64,000 bases of DNA from Aldehydirespirator sp028819505 (GTDB taxonomy: Bacteria; Actinomycetota; Acidimicrobiia; Acidimicrobiales; Aldehydirespiratoraceae): NCBI GenBank assembly GCA_965207755.1, contig OZ242297.1:2604001-2668000 (forward strand), read 5' to 3'. Below, piece after piece: positions 41,826 through 54,032 of the stretch. Positions within the stretch are counted from its first letter, which is position 1. Every line of letters begins with the position of its first letter. Under the pieces are notes generated by a model, which was not told the origin of the DNA, ran no database searches, and saw only the letters and a list, made by a program, of their open reading frames with translations. A program made the translations under genes and the position numbers.

Positions 41826-42968
41826 ATGAACCCCTATCGGTCGATCTCGGCCTGGGACGACTTCCCGGTGCACCAGAGCGCCGAGTACGTGCGCCACCCG
41901 GCCACCTCTGACCGCAACTTCTACGACCGCTACTATTTCAACCTGCACCCCTCGGGCGGCGAGTACTTCGCCGTCTTCGGGCTGGGCCAGTACCCCAACC
42001 TGGGCACCACCGACGCCTACCTGGCGGTCACACGGGGCGACGACCACCTCGTGGTCCGAGCCAGCAAGCCGCTGACCGACCGCTCCGACATCGCGGTCGG
42101 GCCGATCCGCATAGAGGTGATCGAGCCGCTGCGCAAGCTGCGGGTGATCGTGGAGCCGGGCCGGCCCGCCGACTCGCGGCTCGCCATGGACGTGACCTGG
42201 ACCTCGCCCGTCGACCCCTTCGAGGAGCCCCGCCAGTACCTGCGGGCCCGGGGCACCGTCATGTTCGACACGCAGCGGTTCGCCCAGCTCGGCCGCTGGG
42301 AGGGAACCCTCACGGTGGACGGGACCGACATCGCGGTCGCCCCCGACGTCTGCGGCGGGGCCCGCGACCGGTCCTGGGGGGTGCGTCCCGTGGGCGAGAA
42401 GCAGCCCGACGGCATCCGCCAGACCATCTCGACGCTGGCCGGCATGTGGAACTACATGCCCGCCGACTACGGCGACCACTGGATCATCTACCTGTGCCAC
42501 GAGGAGCCCGACGGGAACCGGACCATGCAGACCGGCATGCGGGTCTGGACCGACCCCAACCGGCCCCGCGACCGCCTCGGGCGGCCCGAGTGGGTCCACG
42601 ACACCATCAGCGGCACCCGCCTGCTGTCCGGGTCGCGCATCACGTTCCCGGAGGCGCCCGGCGGACCCATCACCATCGACGTCGAGCCGCTGGCCACCAA
42701 CTTCATCTCCATCGGCGCGGGCTACGGCATCGAGCCCGACTGGCGCCACGGCATGTGGCAGGGCGAGGAACTGGTCGAGCAGGCCCGGGCCTACAAGGTG
42801 AGCGAGATCCGGGGCCTGGGCCAGTACGGGGTGGTCGACTCGGTGGCCCGCTTCACCTACGACGACCCCGACCGGGGCCCCCAGCAGGGGTACGGCCTCT
42901 ACGAGCACGGCTTCTTCGGCCCGTTCGGAAAGCTCGGCCTGACCGACCACGCCGACCTCTTCGGATAG
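41826..42968 (+). CDS. Conserved hypothetical beta-rich protein
   Basis: A 380-residue protein without signal peptide or membrane helix. It is Trp/Tyr/Asp-rich with regular short strands (FYDRYYFNLHP; GEYFAVFGLGQYP; WIIYLCHEEPDGN; LTVDGTDIAVAPDV). The layout resembles the lipocalin-like double barrel of carotenoid hydratase or hydroxyneurosporene synthase-type proteins, but no active-site motif can be claimed. ATG at 41826 gives MNPYRSISAWDDFP. An earlier ATG at 41742 is in poor sequence. It ends 47 bp before gcvP; a shared role is not evident. Confidence 0.6.
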   Translation: MNPYRSISAWDDFPVHQSAEYVRHPATSDRNFYDRYYFNLHPSGGEYFAVFGLGQYPNLGTTDAYLAVTRGDDHLVVRASKPLTDRSDIAVGPIRIEVIEPLRKLRVIVEPGRPADSRLAMDVTWTSPVDPFEEPRQYLRARGTVMFDTQRFAQLGRWEGTLTVDGTDIAVAPDVCGGARDRSWGVRPVGEKQPDGIRQTISTLAGMWNYMPADYGDHWIIYLCHEEPDGNRTMQTGMRVWTDPNRPRDRLGRPEWVHDTISGTRLLSGSRITFPEAPGGPITIDVEPLATNFISIGAGYGIEPDWRHGMWQGEELVEQARAYKVSEIRGLGQYGVVDSVARFTYDDPDRGPQQGYGLYEHGFFGPFGKLGLTDHADLFG

Positions 42969-43015
42969 CCGCTCGGATAGGGCAGGCCGAGCCTTCCGGG
43001 TAGATTCGCACGACG

Positions 43016-45913
<2,898 letters not shown>

Positions 45914-45957
45914 GCCGGGCCGGTCTCCGGCCCACGCCACTGCCGATAGGGGGAGAC

Positions 45958-46212
45958 GACCATGCCCGACGCCCTAGTCCAACACGACCCGACGGGCCAT
46001 CCGCTGCGCCGACACCGCCCGCAGAGGAGACCACCATGCCCGACGCCCTAGTCCAACACGACCCGACGGGCCATCCGCTGCGCCGACACCGCCCGCAGAG
46101 GAGACCACCATGCCCGACGCCCTAGTCCAACACGACCCGACGGGCCATCCGCTGCGCCGACACCGCCCGCAGAGGAGACCACCATGCCCGACGCCCTAGT
46201 CGAACACGACGG
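45958..46212 (+). repeat. 74-bp tandem repeat that copies a translation start region
   Basis: ATGCCCGACGCCCTAGTC occurs at 45962, 46036, 46110 and 46184, exact 74-bp spacing. At least the last three are preceded by GAGGAGACCACC. The last is the real start of the enoyl-CoA hydratase gene. Because 74 is not a multiple of three, the first three starts each open a 29-codon frame (MPDALVQHDPTGHPLRRHRP...) that ends at TAG in the next unit. The region is therefore a chain of short upstream ORFs. Confidence 0.93.
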
Positions 46213-46981
46213 CCACGTGATGATCGTCACCATGAACCGGCCGGCCCGCATGAACGCCATCACCGGCCCGATGCTCATCCGCATGTACGACGCCTACGAG
46301 GAGGCCTCCAACGACCCCGAGGTCCGCTGCGTCGTGGTGACCGGCGCGGGCGGCAACTTCTGCTCCGGCGCCGATCTTCGGGCGATGGCCGGCGACGCCG
46401 ACGATGCCGACCCACTGGACACGAGGGCACGGATGGCCGAGGACCCCGACATCGTCTACAAGGCCCTGTTCCGCCACTACCGGCCGACCAAGCCCATCGT
46501 GGCCGCGGTGGAGGGCGCGGCCATCGCGGGCGGCACCGAGATCCTGCAGGCCATGGAGATCAGGGTGGCCGGAGAGTCGGCCCGCTTCGGGGTGAGCGAG
46601 GCCCGCTGGTCGCTCTACCCGATGGGCGGCTCCGCGGTGCGCCTGCCCCGCCAGATCCCCTACACCCACGCGGCCGAGATCCTGCTGACCGGCAAGCACA
46701 TCACCGCGGCCGAGGCCCTGGAGATCGGCCTGGTCGGCCATGTGGTGCCCGACGGCCAGGCCCTGGACAAGGCCCTGGAGATCGCCGCGGCGGTGGCGGC
46801 CAACGGTCCCCTGGCCACCGCGGCCATCACCCGCACGCTGCACGAGTGCGACGGCATGGAGCTCGACGACGCCCTGCGCCACGAGTGGGACTACGGCCAG
46901 GCGGTGTTCCGCTCCAACGACGCCAAGGAGGGCCCCAAGGCCTTCGCCGAGAAGCGGACCCCGAGCTTCACCGGCACCTGA
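46184..46981 (+). CDS. Enoyl-CoA hydratase/isomerase (crotonase family)
   Basis: A 265-residue crotonase-fold enzyme, probably hydrating enoyl-CoA in fatty-acid oxidation. The oxyanion-loop motif NFCSGADLRAM and the two catalytic-site regions AIAGGTEILQAMEI and GVSEARWSLYPMGG retain Glu at the expected places. Full length for the family. Its start codon is the last of four tandem copies of the same start region, so its translation may be affected by upstream ribosome traffic. Not part of an obvious beta-oxidation operon. Confidence 0.9.
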   Translation: MPDALVEHDGHVMIVTMNRPARMNAITGPMLIRMYDAYEEASNDPEVRCVVVTGAGGNFCSGADLRAMAGDADDADPLDTRARMAEDPDIVYKALFRHYRPTKPIVAAVEGAAIAGGTEILQAMEIRVAGESARFGVSEARWSLYPMGGSAVRLPRQIPYTHAAEILLTGKHITAAEALEIGLVGHVVPDGQALDKALEIAAAVAANGPLATAAITRTLHECDGMELDDALRHEWDYGQAVFRSNDAKEGPKAFAEKRTPSFTGT

Positions 46982-46995
46982 CCGCCCCGCCCCCC

Positions 46996-47308
46996 GAACT
47001 GGCAGCACAATGCACGCCATCCGTGCAAAACGCTGCCAATTCCCGAGGCCGTGACCCCGCTGCCCCGAACTGGCAGCACAATGCACGCCATCCGTGCAAA
47101 ACGCTGCCAATTCCTGAGGCCGTGACCACGCTGCCCCGAACTGGCAGCACAATGCACGCCATCCGTGCAAAACGCTGCCAATTCCTTAGGCCGTGACCCC
47201 GCTGCCCCGAACTGGCAGCACAATGCACGCCATCCGTGCAAAACGCTGCCAATTCCTTAGGCCGTGACCCCGCTGCCGCGAACTGGCAGCACAATGCACG
47301 CTGTGGGG
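46996..47308. repeat. 71-bp hairpin repeat array, left (4.4 copies)
   Basis: GAACTGGCAGCACAATGCAC recurs at 46996, 47067, 47138, 47209 and 47280 (exact 71-bp period), the last copy cut off after about 26 bases. Each unit has an imperfect palindrome TGGCAGC-acaat-GCACG-ccatc-CGTGC-aaaac-GCTGCCA. Units differ by single bases. A second array of the same sequence lies at 48268-48512, on the other side of a toxin-antitoxin pair. No gene between 46982 and 47417. Confidence 0.95.
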
Positions 47309-47417
47309 TGATTCTGATTTCGCGTCGATGATCGGCACCGCTCGGCGTAGATGAGCGAAGGCCTCCTCCATGAGCGTCCTCGCTGCGCTCACCGCGTCGT
47401 CTGTTAGTCTGAGCGAT

Positions 47418-47744
47418 GTGACACGACGCCGCTGGCCCGCAGGGACGCCGCGAGGGGGGCAGTACCGTCCTGGACCACGCGCCCAGCTAACTCCCCCCGT
47501 GGCGGCTCGCCGTCGCGGTACTGGCCTGGCCCCCGTCGGCGGGCATCTTGACGGGCAGAAGGCCGCGGACTCCCTTGACGGCCATCAGCCTGTTGACCGG
47601 TCATGGATGGACATTCCCGACGACGAGCGAGAGCGCCTTCTTCAAGAAACGAACGACTATCTGGACGAGCTAATCGAGAAGGTGGGCCAGCCGTCTGCGA
47701 AGCATGTGGAGAGCGCCAAGAGGTTCGTAGAGAGCCTCCAATAG
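47418..47744 (+). CDS. Putative antitoxin of a PIN-type toxin pair
   Basis: About 108 residues. The N-terminal part contains WPAGTPRGGQYRPG, an AGTPxGGQF-like motif seen near toxin-antitoxin and mobile genes. The C-terminal part is acidic and helical (MDIPDDERERLLQETNDYLD; EKVGQPSAKHVESAKRFVES), suitable for binding a toxin. GTG at 47418 is chosen over ATG 47370. Position 21 bp before a PIN-domain gene is the main argument. No DNA-binding motif was recognised. Confidence 0.5.
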   Translation: MTRRRWPAGTPRGGQYRPGPRAQLTPPVAARRRGTGLAPVGGHLDGQKAADSLDGHQPVDRSWMDIPDDERERLLQETNDYLDELIEKVGQPSAKHVESAKRFVESLQ

Positions 47745-47765
47745 CCCGATTGCAGATATCGCCAA

Positions 47766-48179
47766 GTGACCCGGCTTCTGCTTGACTCGGGTGCAGTTGA
47801 CCGTCTCGCCAACGAAGACCAGCACTCGGCAGCCCTCATCGCAGAACTCAAGCGCGCCGGGTTCTGGCCTCCCGTCGTTCACACGGTGGTGTTGGCAGAG
47901 TGCCTCTCGGGGCGCTCCGAAGACGCGCGTGTCTATCGTCTGCTCAAGACCTGCCGAGTGCTTGAGCCTGTGCCACAACCAGTCGCCGCACGCGCCGGAG
48001 AACTGAGGGAGAAGGCTGGTCGAGGCTCGGCTGTTGACGGGCTCCTCGTCGCGATGGCCGAGGGCGGAGACGTAGTTCTCACCGAAGACAACGACGACAT
48101 CAGGGCATTGGCCAGCCACGCGCGCAATGTGAAGGTCCGCTCATCTAAGCCTCGCAGGCTCCGTGGCAGGAGACGCTAG
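47766..48179 (+). CDS. PIN-domain ribonuclease toxin (VapC-like)
   Basis: A 137-residue protein with the PIN acidic residues in order: Asp7 (LLLDSGAVDRLA), Glu45 (VVLAECLSGR), Asp91 (GSAVDGLLVAMA) and Asp108 or Asp110 (VLTEDNDD). These bind metal to cut RNA in VapC-type toxins. It follows the putative antitoxin gene by 21 bp. Base composition is lower in GC than its neighbours. The pair is enclosed by two arrays of the 71-bp hairpin repeat. Confidence 0.82.
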   Translation: MTRLLLDSGAVDRLANEDQHSAALIAELKRAGFWPPVVHTVVLAECLSGRSEDARVYRLLKTCRVLEPVPQPVAARAGELREKAGRGSAVDGLLVAMAEGGDVVLTEDNDDIRALASHARNVKVRSSKPRRLRGRRR

Positions 48180-48267
48180 ACCCCTACGGATGGCAACCAC
48201 GGGCCGCCCCGCAGTCGCTCCCGCGGCATCTGACACCCCGCACAGGCCCAAGCCCCAACGGCCCAGC

Positions 48268-48512
48268 CGCGCCATCCGTGCAAAACGCTGCCAAATCCTT
48301 AGGCCATGACCACGCTGCCCCGAACTGGCAGCACAATGCACGCCATCCGTGCAAAACGCTGCCAATTCCTGAGGCCATGACCCCGCTGCCGCGAACTGGC
48401 AGCACAATGCACGCCATCCGTGCAAAACGCTGCCAATTCCTGAGGCCGTGACCCCGCTGCCGCGAACTGGCAGCACAATGCACGCCATCCGTGCATAACG
48501 CTGCCAATTCCT
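48268..48512. repeat. 71-bp hairpin repeat array, right (about 3.4 copies)
   Basis: Same unit as the array at 46996. A partial copy starts near 48268, then GAACTGGCAGCACAATGCAC at 48322, 48393 and 48464 (71-bp period). The last unit ends within 35 bases of the mycothione reductase start. Between 48180 and 48268 no gene was seen. Same orientation as the left array, so the pair could recombine and delete the genes between. Confidence 0.93.
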
Positions 48513-48542
48513 GTGGAGGGTGGCGGTAGGGTGCCGCGCTCG

Positions 48543-49901
48543 ATGCGGAGCTTCGACCTGCTGATCATCGGCGCGGGCTCGGGCAACTCGGTGATCGGGC
48601 CCGAGCATGACGACTGGGATGTCGCCATCGCCGAGCACGGCCTGTTCGGCGGCACCTGCCTCAACGCCGGATGCATCCCCTCCAAGATGTTCGTGTACGC
48701 CGCCGAGGTGGCCGAACTGACCGCCGACTCGGAACGGCTCGGCGTGCGCACCAGCTTCGACGGCGCCGACTGGCCCGCGGTGCGCGACCGGATCTTCGGA
48801 CGGATCGACCCGATCGCCGAGGGCGGCCTGGACTACCGGCAGGGTCTGCCCAACGTCACCGTCTACACCGACACCGCCCGCTTCGTGGGGCCCCGCACGG
48901 TGGCGGTCGGCGACGAGACCATCACCGCGGCGCGGATCGTGGTCGCCGCAGGAGCCCGACCCGCCATACCGGAAGTGGAAGGACTGGCCGGCTGCGGCTA
49001 CCACACCTCCGACACGGTCATGCGCCTCGACGCCCTCCCGGAGCGCCTGCTGGTCCTCGGCGGCGGCTATATCGCGGCCGAGCTGGGCTCGGTCATGGGC
49101 GCCTTCGGCTCGCAGGTGACCTTCGTGCTGAGGGGCGACACCTTCCTGCGCCGGGAGGACGACGAGATCCGCAGCCGGTTCACAGACGCCTACAGCCGCC
49201 GCTTCGACGTCCGCATCAACACCCGGATACTGGCCGCCCGCCGGGAGGGCGCTGAGATCGTCCTCGCAGTCCAAGACGCTGCGGGTCGAAGCGAACTGCG
49301 GGCCGACGAGCTGCTGGTGGCCACGGGCCGGATACCCAACGGCGACCGGCTGGACGTGGCCGCCGGCGGCATAGACACCGACTCGGCCGGCTACGTGGTC
49401 ACCGACGACGAGCTCCGGACCAGCGCCGAGGGCGTGTGGGCGCTGGGCGACGTCACCAACCCGGTGCAGCTCAAGCACGTCGCCAACCACGAGGCCCGGG
49501 TGGTGCGCCACAACCTGTCACATCCCGACGACCCGATCCGTGTCGACCATCGCTTCGTCCCCCACGCCGTGTTCGGCCATCCCCAGGTGGCCGGCGTCGG
49601 CCTGACCGAGCGGGAGTGCCGGCAGCGTTCGCTCCCCTATCGCAGCCATGTGCAGCCCTTCGCCTCGGCCGCCTACGGCTGGGCCATGGAGGACACCGAG
49701 AGCGCGGTCAAGGTGATCGCCCACGCCGAGACCCGCCGCCTGCTCGGCGCCCACATCATCGGCCCCCAGGCGTCGACGCTGGTCCAGCAGTTGATCCAGG
49801 GCATGCACTTCGACCTGACCGTCGACCAGATGGCCCGCCACCAGTACTACATCCACCCCGCCCTGCCCGAGGTGGTAGAGCAAGCGCTGCTCGAACTGTA
49901 G
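48543..49901 (+). CDS. mtr: Mycothione reductase
   Basis: FAD/NADPH disulfide reductase that regenerates mycothiol, the main thiol of actinobacteria. It has the FAD-binding GAGSGN, the redox pair in GGTCLNAGCIPSKMFVYAAE (Cys39 and Cys44), the NAD-binding GGGYIAAELGSV, WALGDVTN and the C-terminal His-Pro of HPALPEVVEQAL. SKMFVYAAEVA distinguishes it from dihydrolipoamide or glutathione reductases. Start ATG 48543 is preferred; GTG 48531 would add four residues. The 210 bp after it contain no clear gene. Confidence 0.88.
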   Translation: MRSFDLLIIGAGSGNSVIGPEHDDWDVAIAEHGLFGGTCLNAGCIPSKMFVYAAEVAELTADSERLGVRTSFDGADWPAVRDRIFGRIDPIAEGGLDYRQGLPNVTVYTDTARFVGPRTVAVGDETITAARIVVAAGARPAIPEVEGLAGCGYHTSDTVMRLDALPERLLVLGGGYIAAELGSVMGAFGSQVTFVLRGDTFLRREDDEIRSRFTDAYSRRFDVRINTRILAARREGAEIVLAVQDAAGRSELRADELLVATGRIPNGDRLDVAAGGIDTDSAGYVVTDDELRTSAEGVWALGDVTNPVQLKHVANHEARVVRHNLSHPDDPIRVDHRFVPHAVFGHPQVAGVGLTERECRQRSLPYRSHVQPFASAAYGWAMEDTESAVKVIAHAETRRLLGAHIIGPQASTLVQQLIQGMHFDLTVDQMARHQYYIHPALPEVVEQALLEL

Positions 49902-50114
49902 AGACGCCGGATGGCGGGTGGAGGGGTTTGAGCGAACCCCAATCACCTGCCGGGGAGCCGCCGCCTCTACGCGTCCTGTGGGGCGGGGGCTCGTGCCGTC
50001 TCGCCGACGGCATGGCAGTCCCGCGCGCGAAACGGTGGTGTGGCGCCCGGCGCGGGCCGTCGCGACCAACCCGGCGCAGTTCGAGCATCAGGTCGGAGGG
50101 TGCCGAGCCTTCGT

Positions 50115-51233
50115 ATGCTGGACGGCGTGGCCAGCACGTTCGGCGCCCTCTTCCGGGTCGCCACCTTCGGCGAGTCGCACGGCGGCGGCGTCGGTGCGGT
50201 GGTCGACGGCTGCCCGCCCAGGCTGGCCCTCGACCCCGCCGACATCCAGGCCGACCTCGACCGGCGGCGCCCGGGCCAGAGCCGGCTGGTCACCCAGCGC
50301 GCCGAGTCCGACACGGCCGAGGTCCTGTCGGGCGTCTTCGGCGGCTACACGACCGGCACCCCGATTGCGATCCTGGTCCGCAACTCCGACGCCCGGCCCG
50401 AGGCCTACGAGCATCTGCGCGACGTGTACCGGCCGTCCCACGCCGACTTCGCCTACGACGCCAAGTACGGCTTCCGTGACTGGACCGGCGGGGGCCGGGC
50501 CTCGGCCCGCGAGACGGTCGGCCGGGTCGCCGCCGCGGCCGTCGCCCGCAAGCTGCTGCACACCGCGGCCGGCGTGGAGGTGCTGGGGTGGGTGCAGTCG
50601 GTGTACGACATCGAAGCGGCCGCCGATCCGACCGCGCTCACCCGCGCCGACGTGGAGGCCGGGCCCACCCGCTGCCCCGACCCGGAGGCCGCGGCCCGGA
50701 TGGTCGAGGCCATCGAGGCGGCCCGGCGCGACGGCGACTCGCTGGGCGGGGTGGTGGAGTGCGTCTGCCGCGGCGTGCCCGCCGGGCTGGGCGAGCCGGT
50801 GTTCGACAAGCTCGAAGCGGCCCTGGCCGGCGCGATGCTGTCGCTGCCCGCGGCCAAGGGCTTCGAGATCGGCAGCGGCTTCAGCGGCACCCGTCTGACC
50901 GGCCTGTCCCACAACGACCCGTTCAGACCCGACCCCTCCGGCGGGATCCGCACCGTGTCGAACCGCTCCGGCGGCGTGCAGGGCGGCATCTCCAACGGCG
51001 AGGACATCGTGGTGCGGGTGGCGTTCAAGCCCACCTCCACCATCGCATCCGAGCAGCGGACCGTCACCCGCGACGGCGAGGCTGCGACCCTGGCCGCCCG
51101 GGGCCGCCACGACCCGTGCGTGCTGCCCCGCGCCGTGCCCATGGTGGAGGCCATGGCCCTGCTGGTGCTGGCCGACCACTGGCTCCGCCAGCGAGCCGTG
51201 GACGTGCTGCCGCCGCTGCCAGAACGCCCCTGA
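50115..51233 (+). CDS. aroC: Chorismate synthase
   Basis: Converts 5-enolpyruvylshikimate-3-phosphate to chorismate using reduced FMN, the last step of the shikimate pathway. It has GESHGGGVGAVVDGCPP near the N-terminus, DWTGGGRASARET, and the third signature SNRSGGVQGGISNGEDI. RHDPCVLPRAVPMVEAM is at the C-terminus. 372 residues from ATG 50115. No other aro genes nearby. Confidence 0.95.
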   Translation: MLDGVASTFGALFRVATFGESHGGGVGAVVDGCPPRLALDPADIQADLDRRRPGQSRLVTQRAESDTAEVLSGVFGGYTTGTPIAILVRNSDARPEAYEHLRDVYRPSHADFAYDAKYGFRDWTGGGRASARETVGRVAAAAVARKLLHTAAGVEVLGWVQSVYDIEAAADPTALTRADVEAGPTRCPDPEAAARMVEAIEAARRDGDSLGGVVECVCRGVPAGLGEPVFDKLEAALAGAMLSLPAAKGFEIGSGFSGTRLTGLSHNDPFRPDPSGGIRTVSNRSGGVQGGISNGEDIVVRVAFKPTSTIASEQRTVTRDGEAATLAARGRHDPCVLPRAVPMVEAMALLVLADHWLRQRAVDVLPPLPERP

Positions 51234-51263
51234 GGACCCGGCCGGACGGTCAAGGACGGCGGG

Positions 51264-52340
51264 TCAGCGGTGGAAGGGCGGCTTGACCACCTTCGCCGGC
51301 AGGTCCCGGCCGCGCACGTCGATGACCACCTCGTCACCAACCTCGACCTCCGGAGCGAGGAACGCCAGAGCGATGCCCTGCCCCAGCACCGGCGAGAAGT
51401 TGCCGCTGGTGACCACGCCGATCTCGTCGCCGCCCCGTCGCACGGCGCAGCCGTCGCGGGGCGGTCGGCCCTTGGCGGCCAGCAGCCCCCGGAGCCGCCG
51501 CCGCGGCCCGGACTCGCGCTCCGCGTCCAGCGCGGCCCGGCCCCTGAAGTCGCCCTTGTCCCAGCGCACCACCCAGCCCAGCCCGGCCTGGAGCGGCGTG
51601 ATGCCGGGACCCAGTTCGTGGCCGTGCAGCGGCAGCCCCGCCTCGAGGCGCAGGGTGTCGCGGGCGCCCAGCCCGGCCGGCGAGACGCCCGCTTCCGCCA
51701 GGCGCTGCCACACCGCCGGGGCGTCGTCGACCCCGACCGCCATCTCCACGCCGTCCTCTCCGGTGTAGCCGGTGCCGGCCGCCGTGACCGGGATCCCGCC
51801 GAAACGGGCGGACGCCACCTTGAACCGCCCGACCGACGCGACCTCCTCGCCGCCGGCGGCCGCGAGCCGGGCTCGGGCCTCGGGACCCTGGACGGCGATC
51901 ACCGCCCGGTCGGCGGTGACGTCCGCGATGTCCGGGCCGCCCGACCCCTCGGTCAGGGCGCCGACGACCCGGTCGGTGTTGGAGGCGTTCGGCATCACGT
52001 CGAAGCGGTCGGCGCCGACCCACCACACGATGATGTCGTCGAGCACGGAGGCGTCGGCGGCGTCCAGCAGGTGGGTGTACTGGGCCGATCCGACCCCGAC
52101 GCGGTCCAAGTCGTTGGTCAGCGCCCATTGCAGGCTGCGGTGCGCGGCGGCGCCCTGCACCCGCACCGTCCCCAGGTGCGACACGTCGAACATGGCAGCG
52201 CCGGTGCGGCAGGCCATGTGCTCGGCCACCGTGCCGCTGGAGTACTGGAGCGGCATGTTCCAGCCGCCGAAGGGCACCAGCTTGGCGCCGGCCTGCTCAT
52301 GCACCTCCCGCAGAGGCGACTGTCCCAACTCCTCGGCCAT
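51264..52340 (-). CDS. gcvT: Aminomethyltransferase, T protein of glycine cleavage
   Basis: Transfers the methylene group from lipoylated GcvH to tetrahydrofolate with release of ammonia. It has GAKLVPFGGWNMPLQY at the N-terminus, MFDVSHLGTVRVQG, and TGYTGEDGVE; the C-terminal barrel is the usual GKGDFRGRAAL and SGNFSPVLGQGIALAF. 358 residues from ATG 52340. A longer open frame upstream overlaps the preceding gene and is not used. Last gene of the minus-strand operon that starts with gcvH. Confidence 0.94.
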   Translation of the reverse strand: MAEELGQSPLREVHEQAGAKLVPFGGWNMPLQYSSGTVAEHMACRTGAAMFDVSHLGTVRVQGAAAHRSLQWALTNDLDRVGVGSAQYTHLLDAADASVLDDIIVWWVGADRFDVMPNASNTDRVVGALTEGSGGPDIADVTADRAVIAVQGPEARARLAAAGGEEVASVGRFKVASARFGGIPVTAAGTGYTGEDGVEMAVGVDDAPAVWQRLAEAGVSPAGLGARDTLRLEAGLPLHGHELGPGITPLQAGLGWVVRWDKGDFRGRAALDAERESGPRRRLRGLLAAKGRPPRDGCAVRRGGDEIGVVTSGNFSPVLGQGIALAFLAPEVEVGDEVVIDVRGRDLPAKVVKPPFHR

Positions 52341-52351
52341 CTCGGGTGAGG

Positions 52352-52672
52352 CTAGGCGGCGACCGGGAGGCCGTACTTGCGGCCGATCCATTCCATGTCC
52401 CGACGGTTCAGGAACTTGACCCGGACGTCGGGATGGGTCGCCGCCAGGAGCCTCAGCTTCTGCTTCTTGCGGTTGACCAGCGGCTGCCGCAGCGTCGTGA
52501 GCTCCACGTACATGTCGAAGTCGGGCAGGTAGAAGTCGGGGGTGAATCCGCACGCCGTGTTCCCGTCGGAATCCCGTTCGAGCACGAACATGCGGGGCTC
52601 GTACTCCCAGCGGATCCCGTAGGAGTCGAGCAGCCCGGCGAAGGCCTGCTCGGAGGGATGGGCGAAGGTCAC
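52352..52672 (-). CDS. Small PD-(D/E)XK-like nuclease-fold protein
   Basis: A 106-residue protein. HPSEQAFAGLLDSYGIRWEY, then GFTPDFYLPDFDMYVELTT and RKKQKLRLLAATHPDVRV, resembles the core of PD-(D/E)XK nucleases (Asp in PDF, Glu in VELTT, though the third position is Thr rather than Lys). GTG at 52672 starts 10 bases after the MerR gene stop. It is embedded in the conserved gcvH-garA-ftsR operon, between MerR and gcvT. Function unknown. Confidence 0.6.
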   Translation of the reverse strand: MTFAHPSEQAFAGLLDSYGIRWEYEPRMFVLERDSDGNTACGFTPDFYLPDFDMYVELTTLRQPLVNRKKQKLRLLAATHPDVRVKFLNRRDMEWIGRKYGLPVAA

Positions 52673-52682
52673 GGGAAGCTGC

Positions 52683-53240
<558 letters not shown>

Positions 53241-53513
53241 CAGCCGCTCCTTGCTTGTCGCTGGCGGCCGCCGCGCACGGCGACCCCGATGGCCGACCAC
53301 GATGGCAGGCCATGGTGACCGGTGCAATGACAGCCCCGAAACTACGATGCTGTCACCTGCGGAGACTCTAAGGCTCCGAGCGGCGCGAGTCAACCACCGG
53401 GCGGCGGGCGCCCCCATCGCAGCCCGGTTCCGCGGCCGGCGGCGGGTTCCGGCCCGGCACGTCAGCGGGTTCCGGCCCGGTCCGCGGCCGGCGGCGGCTG
53501 CCGGCCGCGCACG
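53241..53513. other. Intergenic region upstream of the MerR gene
   Basis: No gene in about 270 bp. CAGCGGGTTCCGG recurs with small changes at about 53463 and 53516, inside GC-rich repeat sequence. The AT-richer part near 53335-53375 (GAAACTACGATGCTGTC) is the most likely promoter or operator region for the MerR gene, but no clear hexamers or dyad could be assigned. Confidence 0.4.
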
Positions 53514-54014
53514 TCAGCGGGTTCCGAAGTCCTCCGGCGAGACGGAGTCGATGAACTCCTTGAACTGCTCCACGACCTCCTCGGCCTGCTCCTGCCCGGC
53601 CACCGCGACGCCGTCGGTGGTGTAGCCCGCCTCCTGGATCACCGCCTCCTCCGCGAAGATCGGCGTGCCGGTGCGGGCGGCCAGCGCGATGGCGTCGGAG
53701 GGGCGGCTCGACAGCACGAAGCGGCCGCCGTCGCGCAGCAGGTGCAGCTCCGCGTAGAACGTCTTGTCCCGCAGTTCGGTGACCACGACACGCTCGAGGT
53801 CGGCCGACAGCTCGTCGAGCACGTTGCGGAGTAGGTCGTGGGTCATGGGCCTCGGGGTCGTGACCCCGTCGAGGGCGATGGCGATGGCCGTCGCCTCAGG
53901 GGCGCCGATGAAGATGGGCAGCAGCCGGGCCGCTTCGGACATCTCCCGGAGCAGCACGATCGGCGTGTTGGTAGGCACTTCCACCCTCACTCCGATCAGC
54001 TCCATCTGCTGCAC
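53514..54014 (-). CDS. DUF151 (bifunctional nuclease domain) protein
   Basis: A 166-residue member of the DUF151/BFN family, some of which have been reported as nucleases. It has PIVLLREMSEAARLLPIFIGAPEA, PMTHDLLRNVLDEL, YAELHLLRDGGRFVLSSRPS and DAIALAARTGTPIFA, all typical. The acidic C-terminus (EEVVEQFKEFIDSVSPEDFG) is also usual. The gene order with MerR and GarA/FtsR matches mycobacteria (Rv1826-Rv1830). Role in the cell is uncertain. Confidence 0.88.
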   Translation of the reverse strand: MQQMELIGVRVEVPTNTPIVLLREMSEAARLLPIFIGAPEATAIAIALDGVTTPRPMTHDLLRNVLDELSADLERVVVTELRDKTFYAELHLLRDGGRFVLSSRPSDAIALAARTGTPIFAEEAVIQEAGYTTDGVAVAGQEQAEEVVEQFKEFIDSVSPEDFGTR

Positions 54015-54032
54015 GGCGGCATCCTAGCCTGA

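Noticed and set aside
42969..43015. Glycine riboswitch before gcvP
   Set aside because: Only 47 bp separate the genes and no aptamer-like paired structure is visible.
46996..47308. Integron attC array
   Set aside because: The hairpin units lack the GTTRRRY/RYYYAAC core sites, no integron integrase is present, and several units are in direct tandem without genes between.
46996..48512. CRISPR array
   Set aside because: The 71-bp units are contiguous and almost identical along their whole length, so there are no unique spacers, and no cas genes are in the window.
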